Assembly: GCA_020344755.1 (NCBI GenBank)
Contig: CP070829.1
Span: forward strand, 130,454-194,453
DNA: 64,000 nt
Source of the DNA: Gemmatimonadales bacterium
Lineage (GTDB): Bacteria > Gemmatimonadota > Gemmatimonadetes > Longimicrobiales > Gaopeijiaceae
Direction of reading: 5' to 3'
Shown: piece by piece, positions 7,964 to 17,292 of the stretch
How positions within the stretch are numbered: position 1 is the first letter of the stretch
How the letters are laid out: each line of letters opens with the position of its first letter
Program-made: the position numbers and the translations under genes
Notes under the pieces: model-generated
Told to the model about the DNA's origin: nothing
The model's database searches: none
The model's input: the letters and a program-made list of their open reading frames with translations, nothing else

Positions 7964-9463
7964 CTAGTTCGCCGGGACCGTCCTCTCCGCCGCCCACATC
8001 CGAAGCGCCGCTACCTTTTCTCCCATGAGAGCGGACAGGGGCCGGGTCCGTGCGATCTCGCCTCGAAGATGCCCCGCCGTGAGGGGCTCTCCGGCCGCGA
8101 ACGCGGCGTACTGTGCGGACACGACCGCTTGCTCCAGCTCGGACCCGCTGAAGCCGGTGGTAACCTCACCCAGTTCCTGCACGGGAAAGGAGCCGGGGTC
8201 CAACCCGCGGCGCGCGAGGTGGATTCGGAGGATCTCCTCCCGGGTGACCCGATCCGGGAGGTCGACGAAGAAGACCTCGTCGAATCGTCCCTTCCTCAGG
8301 AACTCCGGGGGGAGACGCTGGACATCGTTGGCAGTGGCCACGACGAACACGTCCCCTTCCCGCTCCTGCATCCACGAAAGGAAGCTGCCCAGGATGCGTT
8401 GGGACACGCCTCCGTCCTCCGTTCCCCCGGAGGCGAAGGCCTTCTCCAGCTCATCGACCCAGAGGACCACGGGAGCCATTCGCTCCGCCGTGCGCATGGC
8501 CCGTCGGAAGTTCTGCTCGCTCTCCCCGATGTACTTGTTGTAGAGGGTCGAAGGGTCGAGCCGCAGGAGGGGCAGATTCCACTCGGCGGACACCGCCTTG
8601 GCCGACATGCTCTTGCCGCAGCCCGGGACTCCCAGGAGAAGCACGCCGCGTGGAAAAGGGAGTCCCATCTCCCGGGCCTTTCCCGGGCTCCGGACCACCG
8701 CGGTACGGGCGGCGAGCCAGGCCTTGAATCCCCTCAGGTCCGCGACCTCGTCCAGCGTCCTCTCCACCGGATAGTACTCGAGGAGACCCTCCCTCTCCAC
8801 GACCTCCCGCTTGGCATCCACCACGTGGCCGATGGCCTGGAGGGTCAGCTTGCCGTCCTCGACGATGGCGCGGGTGAGCGTCTTTTCCGCCTCCAAGAGC
8901 GTGAAGCCACTCAGGTGGCGAAGGAGCTGGTCCGTCTCGTCGGGGGTGAGCGAGACTTCCACATGCCTGCGAGCCGAGAGGTCCCGGAGGATGGTCTCCA
9001 GGAGCTCCCGGAACTCCTGGGGTCCCGGACCCGGCAGCCCGAGACGAGCCGAGTGCGGGCGAATACGCTCCGGGAGTTCGAGGTCCTGACCCGTCAGAAC
9101 CACCGCTCCCACAGGCCCTTCCATGCAACGGGCCACCTCCCTCAGCAATGCCTGGACGTCCGGGTCCACCAGGTCGGACCGGGTCACCCCCTGGAGGTGG
9201 TAGACACCGTCGGTCCTGGCCTGGGTCACGTGACCCACTGCCCGCGCCAGCGGCCGGGTATCGTACACCGGATCCGGCAGCTCCCACCTTCGCAGCCCCT
9301 CCAGCCGGGTCCAAACGAAGAACGGGACTCCCAGTCGGTCGGAGAGGTGATGAAGCAGTACCTGGGCCCGTGCGTCCTCTGGCGTGTCCAGATGGATCAG
9401 CCCGTACCGGGCGCGGATCAGCAGCTCGAGGTCTCTCAGGGAATCCCGGACGGGAAAGCTCAC
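7964..9463 (-). CDS. AAA ATPase, Ycf46 type
   Basis: 499-aa cytoplasmic AAA+ ATPase resembling the cyanobacterial/plastid Ycf46 family. The first 230 residues form the family's non-catalytic N-terminal region (DLELLIRARYGLIHLDTPEDAR). The AAA module has Walker A GVPGCGKSMSAK, Walker B VVLWVDELEKAF, sensor-1 VVATAND and an arginine-finger region LRKGRFDEVFFVDLP. The gene is last in a minus-strand unit, 9 bp downstream of the D-aminoacylase gene, and converges with the SRAP gene. Its substrate is unknown; in cyanobacteria the family has been linked to inorganic carbon use, which cannot be assumed here. Confidence 0.85.
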   Translation of the reverse strand: MSFPVRDSLRDLELLIRARYGLIHLDTPEDARAQVLLHHLSDRLGVPFFVWTRLEGLRRWELPDPVYDTRPLARAVGHVTQARTDGVYHLQGVTRSDLVDPDVQALLREVARCMEGPVGAVVLTGQDLELPERIRPHSARLGLPGPGPQEFRELLETILRDLSARRHVEVSLTPDETDQLLRHLSGFTLLEAEKTLTRAIVEDGKLTLQAIGHVVDAKREVVEREGLLEYYPVERTLDEVADLRGFKAWLAARTAVVRSPGKAREMGLPFPRGVLLLGVPGCGKSMSAKAVSAEWNLPLLRLDPSTLYNKYIGESEQNFRRAMRTAERMAPVVLWVDELEKAFASGGTEDGGVSQRILGSFLSWMQEREGDVFVVATANDVQRLPPEFLRKGRFDEVFFVDLPDRVTREEILRIHLARRGLDPGSFPVQELGEVTTGFSGSELEQAVVSAQYAAFAAGEPLTAGHLRGEIARTRPLSALMGEKVAALRMWAAERTVPAN

Positions 9464-9472
9464 GGGCCGGCC

Positions 9473-11251
9473 TCAGCGCTCCTGGGCGTCGGTGGCGGTT
9501 CGGCGGGCGGACTGCCCCCGGTCGTCCAGGGTCAGCACCCGTCCCGGGAGGGCCCACGTCAGCTCCCCGTTCTCCACAACCGCCTCACCTCCAACCAGCA
9601 CGTGATCGATGCCCGACGGATAACGGTGCGGATCGAAGAAGTCCGCCTGGTCCCGGAGTTCGCCCAGGTCGAAGACCACCAGGTCGGCGTGGAAGCCCTC
9701 CCGCACCTGCCCCCGGTCCCGCAGTCCCATGAGGACCGCGGGAAGGGAGGTCATGGAGCGGACGGCGGCCTCCACGGTGAGGACGCTCCGATCCCGGGCA
9801 TACCAGGCGAGCTTGCGGGGAAAGGTCCCGTAGAAACGCGGATGCACCGAGCGGGGGTCGTCGGGGTGGGCGAGCCCCCCGTCCGAGGCCGTGGCCACCC
9901 ACGGGACGGCGGCATACGCCTCCACGTCGTCCTCGGACATGGAGAACCCCCGCAGGCGCCCGCCGCCCCGACGTACCGGGTCCCCACGGAGCTGCAGCTC
10001 CAGGGCGGTCTCCACCGGATCCAGAGCCCAACGGTCCGCCACCTCCTGCAGCGACAATCCCACCAGGTCCTCCATGGGATGCTCGAAGATCACCACCCGA
10101 TCGGCCCCACCGCGACGTCGGATCTCGTGGGCGACGTCGCGACGGATCATGGCGGCGGTCTCCGGCTCCGACAGATTTGCGCGCAGCACCTCCGCCGGAG
10201 CCCCGCGGCCGTCGCCGGAGCGGGCATCCTCGTCTTGCAGAGCCCAGCCGGGGATCAGCACCGTGTTCCCGTCGGAGCCGGATGTGGGGTAGGGGTACTG
10301 GTCCGCCCACACCCGAACGCCCTGATCGCGAGCTCGCTGGATGAGCTGGATGGCCGCATGACTCGAGCCCCAGTAGTGGGCTCCCTTGGCCTTGATGTGG
10401 GAGGCCACCGCTCGCACGCCGCTCCTGCGACTGATCTCGATGGTCTCCATGACCGCGTCCAGCAGGGTCGGGGCCCCGGCCTCGTCCTGCGAGGGCCAGA
10501 ACCACATGGGGTCCGCCCCCTCGCTCCGCTCATGGCTGATGTACACCCCGTCCACGGGTTCGAGCTCGGCGACCAGGGCCGCGACCTCGTCCACGTCGCT
10601 CCACCGACCGGGCACGTACTCGAGCCCTGCGGAGATCCCCACCGCGCCCTCGGTGAGCGCCTGGCGGACCAGCGCCCTCATCTCCGCCACCTCGCCGTCG
10701 GTGGCGAGTCGCATGAAGTCGTTCCCCATGACCCGCCGACGCACCGACCCGTGCCCCACCATGAGCATGGTGTTCGCACCGATCCCCTGCTCCTCCAGCA
10801 GGGCGCGCTGTTCCGCGATGGGCCAGGGGGAACGGCCATCGTGGTTCACCACCACCGTGGTGACCCCCTGCGCCACGATGTTGGGCATGGCCTTCCGCTT
10901 CACCTCGTCGGTGCGGATGGTGGCTCCCCCGATCCGGGCACTTCCGTCGTCGGCGTGGGAGTGGATGTCGATGAACCCCGGGGCGACGTACTTCCCCGTG
11001 GCGTCGATGACCCTTTCCGCGGTGGCGCCGCCGAGCTGTCCCACGGCCACGATCCGACCATCCCGGACGCCCACGTCGGCGGCGAACCAGGGGTTCCCGG
11101 TTCCGTCCATGACCCGTCCGTTTCGAATCAGCACGTCGTAGTGCTCCTGAGCGTGCACAGCACCGGGAGCCGTCACGGCCAGAAGAGCCGCGGACATCAG
11201 GCCCGGGATCACGGCGCGGTGGAGAGGACGAGTGCGGGGTCGGCGAGGCAT
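9473..11251 (-). CDS. Secreted N-acyl-D-amino-acid deacylase (amidohydrolase superfamily)
   Basis: 592-aa exported zinc amidohydrolase of the D-aminoacylase family, which removes acyl groups from N-acyl-D-amino acids. A signal peptide covers about residues 1-36 (VIPGLMSAALLAVTAPGAVHAQ). The metal motif is IDIHSHADD, with later ligands in VGHGS, SHIKAKG and ATASDGGLAHP. The frame stays open far upstream, but the ATG at 11251 is chosen because the signal peptide and the DVLIRNGRVMDGTG start of the family follow at once. A turnover role for D-amino-acid-containing peptides or cell-wall fragments is inferred. Confidence 0.88.
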   Translation of the reverse strand: MPRRPRTRPLHRAVIPGLMSAALLAVTAPGAVHAQEHYDVLIRNGRVMDGTGNPWFAADVGVRDGRIVAVGQLGGATAERVIDATGKYVAPGFIDIHSHADDGSARIGGATIRTDEVKRKAMPNIVAQGVTTVVVNHDGRSPWPIAEQRALLEEQGIGANTMLMVGHGSVRRRVMGNDFMRLATDGEVAEMRALVRQALTEGAVGISAGLEYVPGRWSDVDEVAALVAELEPVDGVYISHERSEGADPMWFWPSQDEAGAPTLLDAVMETIEISRRSGVRAVASHIKAKGAHYWGSSHAAIQLIQRARDQGVRVWADQYPYPTSGSDGNTVLIPGWALQDEDARSGDGRGAPAEVLRANLSEPETAAMIRRDVAHEIRRRGGADRVVIFEHPMEDLVGLSLQEVADRWALDPVETALELQLRGDPVRRGGGRLRGFSMSEDDVEAYAAVPWVATASDGGLAHPDDPRSVHPRFYGTFPRKLAWYARDRSVLTVEAAVRSMTSLPAVLMGLRDRGQVREGFHADLVVFDLGELRDQADFFDPHRYPSGIDHVLVGGEAVVENGELTWALPGRVLTLDDRGQSARRTATDAQER

Positions 11252-11282
11252 GGCGAGTCTGGAGTTGAGGTGGAAACCCGAG

Positions 11283-11310
11283 GTTATCTTCACGGGTCCG
11301 CGCCGAGCAA
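11283..11310 (-). promoter_or_regulatory. Weak candidate promoter for the D-aminoacylase/Ycf46 unit
   Basis: On the minus strand TTGCTC (11310-11305) and GATAAC (11288-11283) are 16 nt apart, placing a start of transcription some 25 nt before the ATG. Each box matches the consensus only partly. The intergenic region 11252-11404 must hold divergent promoters, and on the plus strand a TTGAGT/CATATG pair near 11326-11355 is a still weaker counterpart. Confidence 0.3.
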
Positions 11311-11419
11311 GATCACCCTTGCCTGTTGAGTTGTGGGCGGTGCAGGCTTCATATGGGGAAAGAGCGCTTTCCTTCAACCCCCTTCGATTCTCATCCCTCG
11401 ACTCGTGATCCAGCCCGCC

Positions 11420-11617
11420 GTGAATGCCCCTCGACCCCGATCGAGCCTGGCAGAGGAGCTCCAGGCCCTCTGGCGGTCTGCCACGGCGGACAACATCGGG
11501 CCGGCCCTCCGGGAGGCCCGGGAGCGGGTGGCGGCGGCCCCTCCTGCCGTCCAGGAGGAGGTGGCGGAGCTCATGGTGTCCCTGGAGCAGCTGGAGAGGT
11601 GGCTGCGGGACCTCTGA
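11420..11617 (+). CDS. Small hypothetical helical protein
   Basis: 65-aa ORF I do not recognise. From the GTG at 11420 (alternative GTG at 11405) it encodes a charged, Ala/Glu-rich sequence with heptad-like spacing, e.g. EELQALWRSA and VQEEVAELMVSLEQLERWL, which suggests a single helix or short coiled coil. It lies between a divergent promoter region and the phosphoglycerate mutase gene in the same direction. The codon pattern is similar to that of neighbouring genes, which supports but does not prove coding. Confidence 0.5.
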   Translation: MNAPRPRSSLAEELQALWRSATADNIGPALREARERVAAAPPAVQEEVAELMVSLEQLERWLRDL

Positions 11618-11735
11618 GGCGTGATTCCTCCGACTCCGAGGCCTTGGGGGAGTGCGGGGGGGCCGGCATATTGAGGGGCTCTCCGGGTCGGCCCGTCGCC
11701 CCGGCGAACCCATCCCCGTCATCCCCGCGCCGGAC

Positions 11736-12947
11736 ATGACTCGTCCCCTTCTTCCCGAATCCCAGGTGGACCCCCGAGGCGGCGGCTCCATCGTCCTCAT
11801 CGTCATGGACGGCCTGGGTGGCCTTCCCGATCCCGAGACTGGACGCACGGAGCTGGAGACTGCCCGGACCCCCAACCTGGATGGGCTCGCGGCCCGTTCC
11901 TCCCTGGGAATGCTCGTCCCCGTGGGGCCCGGGATCACACCGGGGAGCGGGCCCGGCCACCTGTCGCTCTTCGGGTATGACCCGTTGGAGTACGTCATCG
12001 GCCGGGGAGCGCTGAGTGCCCTTGGGGTCGGCATGGAGCTGGCGTCCGGAGACGTGGCGGCTCGCCTGAACCTGGCCACCTTCGACGATCAGGACCGGGT
12101 CACGGACCGACGGGCGGGGCGCCCGTCCGACGCGGAGGCCCGCCGCGTGGTGGAGAAGGTGCGGGGAGCCGTGGAGGCGCCGGAAGGGGTCCGCTTGACA
12201 CTGGTCCCCGAGAAGGAGCACCGCGTGGTCCTGCACATCCGTGGCGAGGGTCTCGGAGCGGACCTCACGGATACGGATCCGCTGGTCGAGGGCGAGCCGG
12301 CCCACCGGTGTGAGGCGACGGATCCGGGCTCCGAGTTCGCGGCGGAGCTCGTACGGAGCTTTCTGGCACAAGCCCGGAACGCGCTGGCGGACGAGCCGGC
12401 GCTCAACGGCTTCCTGGCTCGAGGCTTCGCGCGCTTCGAAGGAATTCCTTCCCAGGAGGAGCGGTTCGGGCTCCGGGGCGTGGCCATCGCCAAGTACCCC
12501 ATGTATCGGGGCGTGGCCCGACTGGTCGGGATGAACGTGGACGGCGTGCCCGGGAGCACGTCCGAGACGGTGGATCACCTGGAGGCGGCCTGGGGGAAGT
12601 ACGATCTCTACTTCCTGCACTTCAAGGACACGGACACCCGGGGGCACGACGGCGACTTCGCCGGAAAGGTGGCGGCCATCGAAGAGGTGGACCGCCTGAT
12701 TCCCCGTGTCCTGGACCTGGATCCGGAGGTGGTGATCGTCACCGGGGACCACTCCACGCCCACCCGCATGAAGGAGCATTCCTGGCACCCGGTCCCCACC
12801 TTGCTGGCCTCGCCCCTGGCGCGCCCCTCGGCAGCGGCCTTCGGGGAGGGGAGCTGCCGAGGTGGCGATCTGGGGACCTTTCACGGCACCCACCTGATTC
12901 CCCAAGCCCTGGCCCACGCCGGGCGCCTGGTGAAGTTCGGGGCGTGA
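11736..12947 (+). CDS. apgM: 2,3-bisphosphoglycerate-independent phosphoglycerate mutase, archaeal type
   Basis: 403-aa alkaline-phosphatase-superfamily enzyme converting 3- to 2-phosphoglycerate in glycolysis and gluconeogenesis. The metal-binding VMDGLGG motif lies near residue 25. The ApgM signature ITPGSGPGHLSLFGYDP follows near residue 70, and the second metal cluster is TGDHSTPTRMKEHSWHPVP. The ATG at 11736 is chosen since conserved sequence begins 20 residues later; an upstream start at 11652 would add 28 residues of low-complexity sequence. An AT-rich TATTGA at 11669 might be its -10 box. It overlaps the TPR gene start by 4 bp (GTGA). Confidence 0.9.
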   Translation: MTRPLLPESQVDPRGGGSIVLIVMDGLGGLPDPETGRTELETARTPNLDGLAARSSLGMLVPVGPGITPGSGPGHLSLFGYDPLEYVIGRGALSALGVGMELASGDVAARLNLATFDDQDRVTDRRAGRPSDAEARRVVEKVRGAVEAPEGVRLTLVPEKEHRVVLHIRGEGLGADLTDTDPLVEGEPAHRCEATDPGSEFAAELVRSFLAQARNALADEPALNGFLARGFARFEGIPSQEERFGLRGVAIAKYPMYRGVARLVGMNVDGVPGSTSETVDHLEAAWGKYDLYFLHFKDTDTRGHDGDFAGKVAAIEEVDRLIPRVLDLDPEVVIVTGDHSTPTRMKEHSWHPVPTLLASPLARPSAAAFGEGSCRGGDLGTFHGTHLIPQALAHAGRLVKFGA

Positions 12948-13798
12948 CCGAGCCGGGGCAGGGTCTCGAGCATCTTCTCGTCCAGGCTCGGGAGCTCGGA
13001 GCGGAGGGGGATTTCGCCGGTATGGCCGAGAAGCTCCGGGGGGAGCTGGACGCCTATCCGGATGACCCTGCGCTGCTCTGTTGGCTGGGCGTCGCGGAGC
13101 GGGAGCTGGGGTTGGAGGGGGTGGCGTACGAGCGGTTCAAGCAGGCCCTGGCCCTGGACCCGGAGGACCCCTACATCCTCGCCACCGCGGGAAACGCCCT
13201 GGCCCACTTCGACGACCCGGACGCCGAGGTCGCCCTTCGGGCGGCGTCGGTCATGGCTCCGGACCTCCCGCTGACCCGGTGGATGTACGGGGCCTTCCTC
13301 TCCAGGGAGGGCTTCGTCGCCGAGGCACGCAGGGAGCTGGACGAGGCCAAGGCCATGAGCCCCGACGACGCCACCGTCGCCTATGAGTCCGGAGTCGCGT
13401 ACGCCCTGGCCGGAGACCTGGCGTCCGCCGTGGACGAGTTCGCGCGGGCGTTGGATCTCGCCCCGGACGAGAGCTGGTCTCGGGTGGTGCTGGGGCTGGC
13501 CCTGGTCGAGGACGACAGGTTGGAGGAGGGCGAGGTCGAGCTGGACCTCGCGGCCCGCCAACGATCGGACGACGTGGAAGCCCAACTGGTGGCGGGCCTC
13601 GCCGCCTGCGCGAGCGGAAGGGAGGAGGACGCGTGGGAGTTCCTCGAGCGCGCACGGTTCGGTGCCCAGGGTACGGACCTGCTCACGATCGAGGCCGTGG
13701 AGGAGCGGATCGAAGACGGGCCGGACGCGGCTGGTCGCTTCCTTCGGCACACCCTGGCCCCCGTGGTGTTCAGAGAGCGGTTGCAGGCCCGGCCCTGA
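12944..13798 (+). CDS. Tetratricopeptide repeat protein
   Basis: 284-aa cytoplasmic protein built largely of TPR units. Helix pairs are visible as LCWLGVAERELGLEGVAYER.. followed by ALALDPEDPYI and then AYALAGDLASAVDEFARALDLAPDE. It has no signal peptide or catalytic motif, so a scaffold or adaptor role is inferred. The GTG start overlaps the stop of apgM, indicating translational coupling. The M16 peptidase pair follows within 50 bp. Confidence 0.82.
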   Translation: MTEPGQGLEHLLVQARELGAEGDFAGMAEKLRGELDAYPDDPALLCWLGVAERELGLEGVAYERFKQALALDPEDPYILATAGNALAHFDDPDAEVALRAASVMAPDLPLTRWMYGAFLSREGFVAEARRELDEAKAMSPDDATVAYESGVAYALAGDLASAVDEFARALDLAPDESWSRVVLGLALVEDDRLEEGEVELDLAARQRSDDVEAQLVAGLAACASGREEDAWEFLERARFGAQGTDLLTIEAVEERIEDGPDAAGRFLRHTLAPVVFRERLQARP

Positions 13799-13845
13799 CC
13801 GGACCCCAGTGGACCTTCGACCTCCGGAACGGGGAGGCAGACGGC

Positions 13846-15123
13846 GTGTCGCGAATCGATTTCACCTTCCACCGACACACCCTGGAGAACGGACTTCGGG
13901 TCGTGGTGGCGCCGGACGCCTCCCGCCCCGTGGTGGCGGTGAACCTCTGGTACGGTGTGGGCTCCCGAAATGAGCGGAGAGGCCGGACGGGCTTCGCCCA
14001 TCTCTTCGAGCACATGATGTTCCAGGGCTCGGCGCACGTTCCCAAGAATCAGCACTTCGAGCTGGTGGAGCGGGCGGGTGGCTCCCTGAACGCATCGACC
14101 TGGTTCGATCGGACCAACTACTTCGAGACGCTCCCGTCGCACCACCTGGACCTCGCGCTGTGGCTCGAATCGGATCGGATGGGGTGGATGGTCCAGGCCA
14201 TGACCCAGGAGAAGCTGGACAACCAGCGCGACGTGGTGAAGAACGAGAAGCGGGAGCGCTACGACAACCGACCCTATGGGGATTGGCAGGAGAGACTCCA
14301 GCGGATGGTCTGGCCGGAGGATCACCCCTACCGCCACACCGTCATCGGATCCATGGAGGACCTGGATGCGGCGACTCTCGAGGACGTGGCGGATTTCTTC
14401 AACACCTTCTACGTCCCGAACAACGCGGTCCTGACGGTGGCGGGCGACGTGGACCCGGACGATGCCCTCCGCCGGGTGGAGCACTGGTTCGGCGAGATTC
14501 ACCGTGGAGCCGCGGTCCCGGAGCTTCCCGGCGACACGGCGGCGTCCATTCCCATGTCGGCGCCGGTGGTGGACGAGGTCGAGGCCGATGTTCCCCTGCC
14601 TCGTGTGATGATGGGGTTCCGGATTCCCGCCTACACCGATCCCGGGTTCGCGGCGCTGGAGGTGGCCGGGTCCGTCCTGGGGGCCGGTCGGGCATCCCGG
14701 CTCTACCGGAACCTGGTGCGAACCGGTGTAGCCAGGGATGCGTTCAGCTACCCGTTTCCCCTGGTGAGCGGTGCGTCCATCCTCCTGGTGGGCGTGACGG
14801 GGTTTCCGGAGTCGGATCCCGGGGAGCTCGCGGAAGCGGTCCGCCACCAGCTCCGGGGGCTCGTGCAGGTGGAGGAGAGCGAGGTGGCCCGGGGACTGGC
14901 CCTGGAGGAAGCCAGGCTGGTGCGGGCGCTGGAGGGGCTGGGCGAGAGGGCCGACCGGATCTCCATGAGCACCATGCTCTTCGATCGGCCGGAGCGGATT
15001 ACCGAGGAGCTGGAGGACCTTCGGGCCGTGTCACTGGCCGACGTCCACGACGCCGCGGACCGATTCCTGGCCACGGAGAATCACGCCACGCTCCTGTACC
15101 GACCCAACGAGGCAACGGCATGA
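13846..15123 (+). CDS. M16-family zinc peptidase, catalytic subunit
   Basis: 425-aa M16 (pitrilysin/PqqL-like) peptidase. The inverted zinc motif HxxEH is seen as FAHLFEHMMF near residue 50, and the distal glutamate ligand lies in DVVKNEKRERYDN about 75 residues on. The GTG start at 13846 is preceded by GGGGAGG at 13831-13837, a good ribosome binding site, and leads directly into the family's N-terminal HTLENGLRVVV strand. No clear signal peptide. Its stop overlaps the start of a second M16 gene (ATGA), the usual arrangement for a heterodimeric M16 enzyme. Confidence 0.9.
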   Translation: MSRIDFTFHRHTLENGLRVVVAPDASRPVVAVNLWYGVGSRNERRGRTGFAHLFEHMMFQGSAHVPKNQHFELVERAGGSLNASTWFDRTNYFETLPSHHLDLALWLESDRMGWMVQAMTQEKLDNQRDVVKNEKRERYDNRPYGDWQERLQRMVWPEDHPYRHTVIGSMEDLDAATLEDVADFFNTFYVPNNAVLTVAGDVDPDDALRRVEHWFGEIHRGAAVPELPGDTAASIPMSAPVVDEVEADVPLPRVMMGFRIPAYTDPGFAALEVAGSVLGAGRASRLYRNLVRTGVARDAFSYPFPLVSGASILLVGVTGFPESDPGELAEAVRHQLRGLVQVEESEVARGLALEEARLVRALEGLGERADRISMSTMLFDRPERITEELEDLRAVSLADVHDAADRFLATENHATLLYRPNEATA

Positions 15124-16478
15124 GCGGCGCGAACCGAACGACCCCACCGAAGGCGGGGCCCTTGAGGGATTTCGCTTTTCCGACAGTGGTCCGATCCCGG
15201 CTCGACACCGGTCTGGCGGTGGACGTGGTGCCCATCCATCACCTCCCGGTAGCCACCGCCTTCCTGGTGATCCCCGCCGGAGAGGACACCCTCTCCGAGG
15301 AACGGGCAGGTATCGCCGTGCTCGCAGGCGATGCCCTTGAAGGGGGGACGCGCCGGCGGTCCGGCGTGGAGCTGGCGGAGGCCCTCGAGACGATCGGGGC
15401 GGACCTGGATGTGGGAACGGGTTGGAATGCCACGACGGTGTCCCTGTCGTGCCTGGCCGACCGGTTGGACGAGGCTCTCGGGCTGCTCGGGGAGATGGTG
15501 CTCGAGCCGGCCTTCCCCGAGGCCGAGGTGGCGCGTACCCGGGGACAGCACCTCGCCCGGATCCAGCAGCGGAGCATGGATCCCGGGGCGCTGGCCTCGG
15601 ACCGGGCCGCCCGTGAGATCTACGCTCCAGGGGAGCCCTACGGCCGCCCCCTCCTGGGGAGCTTGGAATCCGTCGCCGATATGGGGCGTGACTCCTTGAT
15701 CGGATTCGCCGAGAGCTACTACCGCCCCGAAGGAGGGGGACTGGTGGTGGCGGGCGACGTGGACCCGGACGAGGTGCGCGCCCTGGCGGCAGGGATCTTC
15801 GGAGGTTGGGAGGGTGCTCCCCCGGTGCGATCCTCACCCAAGGGCGTGGCCCGGTCCCTGGAACGCCGGATCGTGGTGGTGGACCGCCCCGGATCGGTGC
15901 AGTCGGAGCTCCGGATGGGTCATCCCGGGGCACCCCGGAACGTGCCGCGGTACGAATCCCTGGTGGTCGCCACCGCCGTCCTCGGGGGGACCTTCTCCTC
16001 CCGCCTCAACCTCAACCTGCGGGAGAAGCACGGCTTCACCTACGGCGTCCGCAGCCGCATCGCCTACCGGCGTGGCCCCGGGCCCTTCAGCGTGGTCACC
16101 GCCGTGGACACCGCCGTGACGGCCCGAGCCGTTCAGGAGGCGGTGGGGGAGATGGAGCGGTACGTGCGCGATGGACCGACGAAGGAGGAGGTGGCGTCCG
16201 CCCGGGACTACCTGGCGGGAATCTTCCCGCTCCGGCTGGAGACCACGGGCCAGGTGGCGGCGCGGGTGGCGGAGTTGAGGGTGTACGATCTGCCCGACGA
16301 CACCTGGGCGGGCCACCGCGAGCGCATCCGGGCCGTGACCCGGCGTGCTGCAACGGAGGCGGCTCGGGAGCACATCCGCCCCGGGGAGCTCGCCATCACG
16401 GTGGTCGGCGATGCCGCCGCCGTGGTCCCGGAACTGGAGGGGCTGGACCTGGGTCCCGTGGAAGTGCACACTCCCTGA
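15120..16478 (+). CDS. M16-family peptidase-like protein, non-catalytic subunit
   Basis: 452-aa M16-fold partner of the preceding gene. The position of the HxxEH motif reads AGIAVLAGDALEGGT, so the zinc ligands are missing. The C-terminal half retains the typical substrate-binding R/Y region (LNLNLREKHGFTYGVRSRIAYRRG). In characterised M16B heterodimers one subunit carries zinc and the other contributes the Arg-Tyr pair; that division fits this pair. The ATG overlaps the previous stop by 4 bp. No signal peptide is obvious. Confidence 0.88.
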   Translation: MSGANRTTPPKAGPLRDFAFPTVVRSRLDTGLAVDVVPIHHLPVATAFLVIPAGEDTLSEERAGIAVLAGDALEGGTRRRSGVELAEALETIGADLDVGTGWNATTVSLSCLADRLDEALGLLGEMVLEPAFPEAEVARTRGQHLARIQQRSMDPGALASDRAAREIYAPGEPYGRPLLGSLESVADMGRDSLIGFAESYYRPEGGGLVVAGDVDPDEVRALAAGIFGGWEGAPPVRSSPKGVARSLERRIVVVDRPGSVQSELRMGHPGAPRNVPRYESLVVATAVLGGTFSSRLNLNLREKHGFTYGVRSRIAYRRGPGPFSVVTAVDTAVTARAVQEAVGEMERYVRDGPTKEEVASARDYLAGIFPLRLETTGQVAARVAELRVYDLPDDTWAGHRERIRAVTRRAATEAAREHIRPGELAITVVGDAAAVVPELEGLDLGPVEVHTP

Positions 16479-16528
16479 CAGAACGGCAGGGAGGCGTCGG
16501 GGCGCGCTGCGGGCCCCCATATCCTGTG

Positions 16529-16548
16529 GTGTCCTCCAGGGAGGACAC
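16529..16548. promoter_or_regulatory. Perfect dyad in the NUDIX leader (candidate operator)
   Basis: GTGTCCTC (16529-16536) and GAGGACAC (16541-16548) form a perfect inverted repeat around CAGG. A TATCCT box at 16520-16525 lies just upstream, so the dyad would overlap the start of a transcript for the NUDIX gene. The core GTCCTC-N4-GAGGAC recurs at 17294-17309. Confidence 0.5.
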
Positions 16549-16666
16549 GGCCTGTCGTGGCTCCTCCCCGGAAGCTGCATGCAACCCTCCGGTGGTCCCG
16601 ACGTATCCAATAGGCGGAGGCAAAGGGCCCGGCGGGGGATCCCTCACCGCCTGAATCGGAGACAAC

Positions 16667-17245
16667 ATGACGCACGTTGCACCCCCGGACGGTCCCGGTC
16701 GCCTCCATCGGCAGCCCGTGCACAAGGGCCGCATCGTGGATCTGAGCATCGACACGGTGCGGTTTCCGGACGGATCCACCGGGGAGCTGGAGTTCATTCG
16801 GCACCGGGGAGCGTCGGCGGTGCTTCCCCTGCTGGGGGCGCCCGAGGATGCGGATCCGGTGGTGCTGCTGGTGAGACAGTACAGGTATGCCGCGGGGGGT
16901 TACGTGTATGAAGTACCGGCGGGCATGCCCGATCGAAACGGGGAGCCGTGGGAGGACTGTGCGCGGAGGGAGTTGGAGGAGGAGACGGGTCAGAGGGCCG
17001 GGTCGCTGCAGTACCTGACCCGGATCTTCACGACGCCCGGGTTCACGGACGAGGTGATCCGGCTCTACCTGGCGTGGGATCTGGAAGCGGGAAACCGGCA
17101 GTTGGACCACGACGAGTTCGTGGAGGTGGTGAGGGTGCCGTTCTCGCAAGCGGTCGAGTGGGTTCGGGATGGGACGATCGTGGACTGCAAGAGCATCGCC
17201 ACGATCCTGTATGCCGCCCAATTCGTGTTGGGTGGGCCGGCGTGA
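16667..17245 (+). CDS. NUDIX hydrolase, ADP-ribose pyrophosphatase type
   Basis: 192-aa NUDIX protein, likely hydrolysing ADP-ribose or a related nucleoside diphosphate sugar. The NUDIX box is GMPDRNGEPWEDC followed by ARRELEEETGQ; the G-to-E spacing is one residue longer than the usual G-x5-E. The segments VLLVRQYRY and TPGFTDEVIRLYLA are characteristic of ADP-ribose pyrophosphatases. The ATG at 16667 has GGAG about 8 nt upstream. The 188-bp leader holds a dyad and a short sequence repeated after this gene's own stop, so it is probably transcribed from its own promoter. Confidence 0.88.
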   Translation: MTHVAPPDGPGRLHRQPVHKGRIVDLSIDTVRFPDGSTGELEFIRHRGASAVLPLLGAPEDADPVVLLVRQYRYAAGGYVYEVPAGMPDRNGEPWEDCARRELEEETGQRAGSLQYLTRIFTTPGFTDEVIRLYLAWDLEAGNRQLDHDEFVEVVRVPFSQAVEWVRDGTIVDCKSIATILYAAQFVLGGPA

Positions 17246-17292
17246 CAGAAGGGCAGGGACCGCGCCGGAGCGGCGCAGGTCGTCTCATTGAA

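Noticed and set aside
8069-11329. 1086-codon open frame on the plus strand opposite the AAA ATPase and D-aminoacylase genes
   Set aside because: It is antisense to two well-identified genes and has a low-complexity, His/Gly/Pro-rich translation without a recognisable domain. GC-rich codon bias keeps such frames open.
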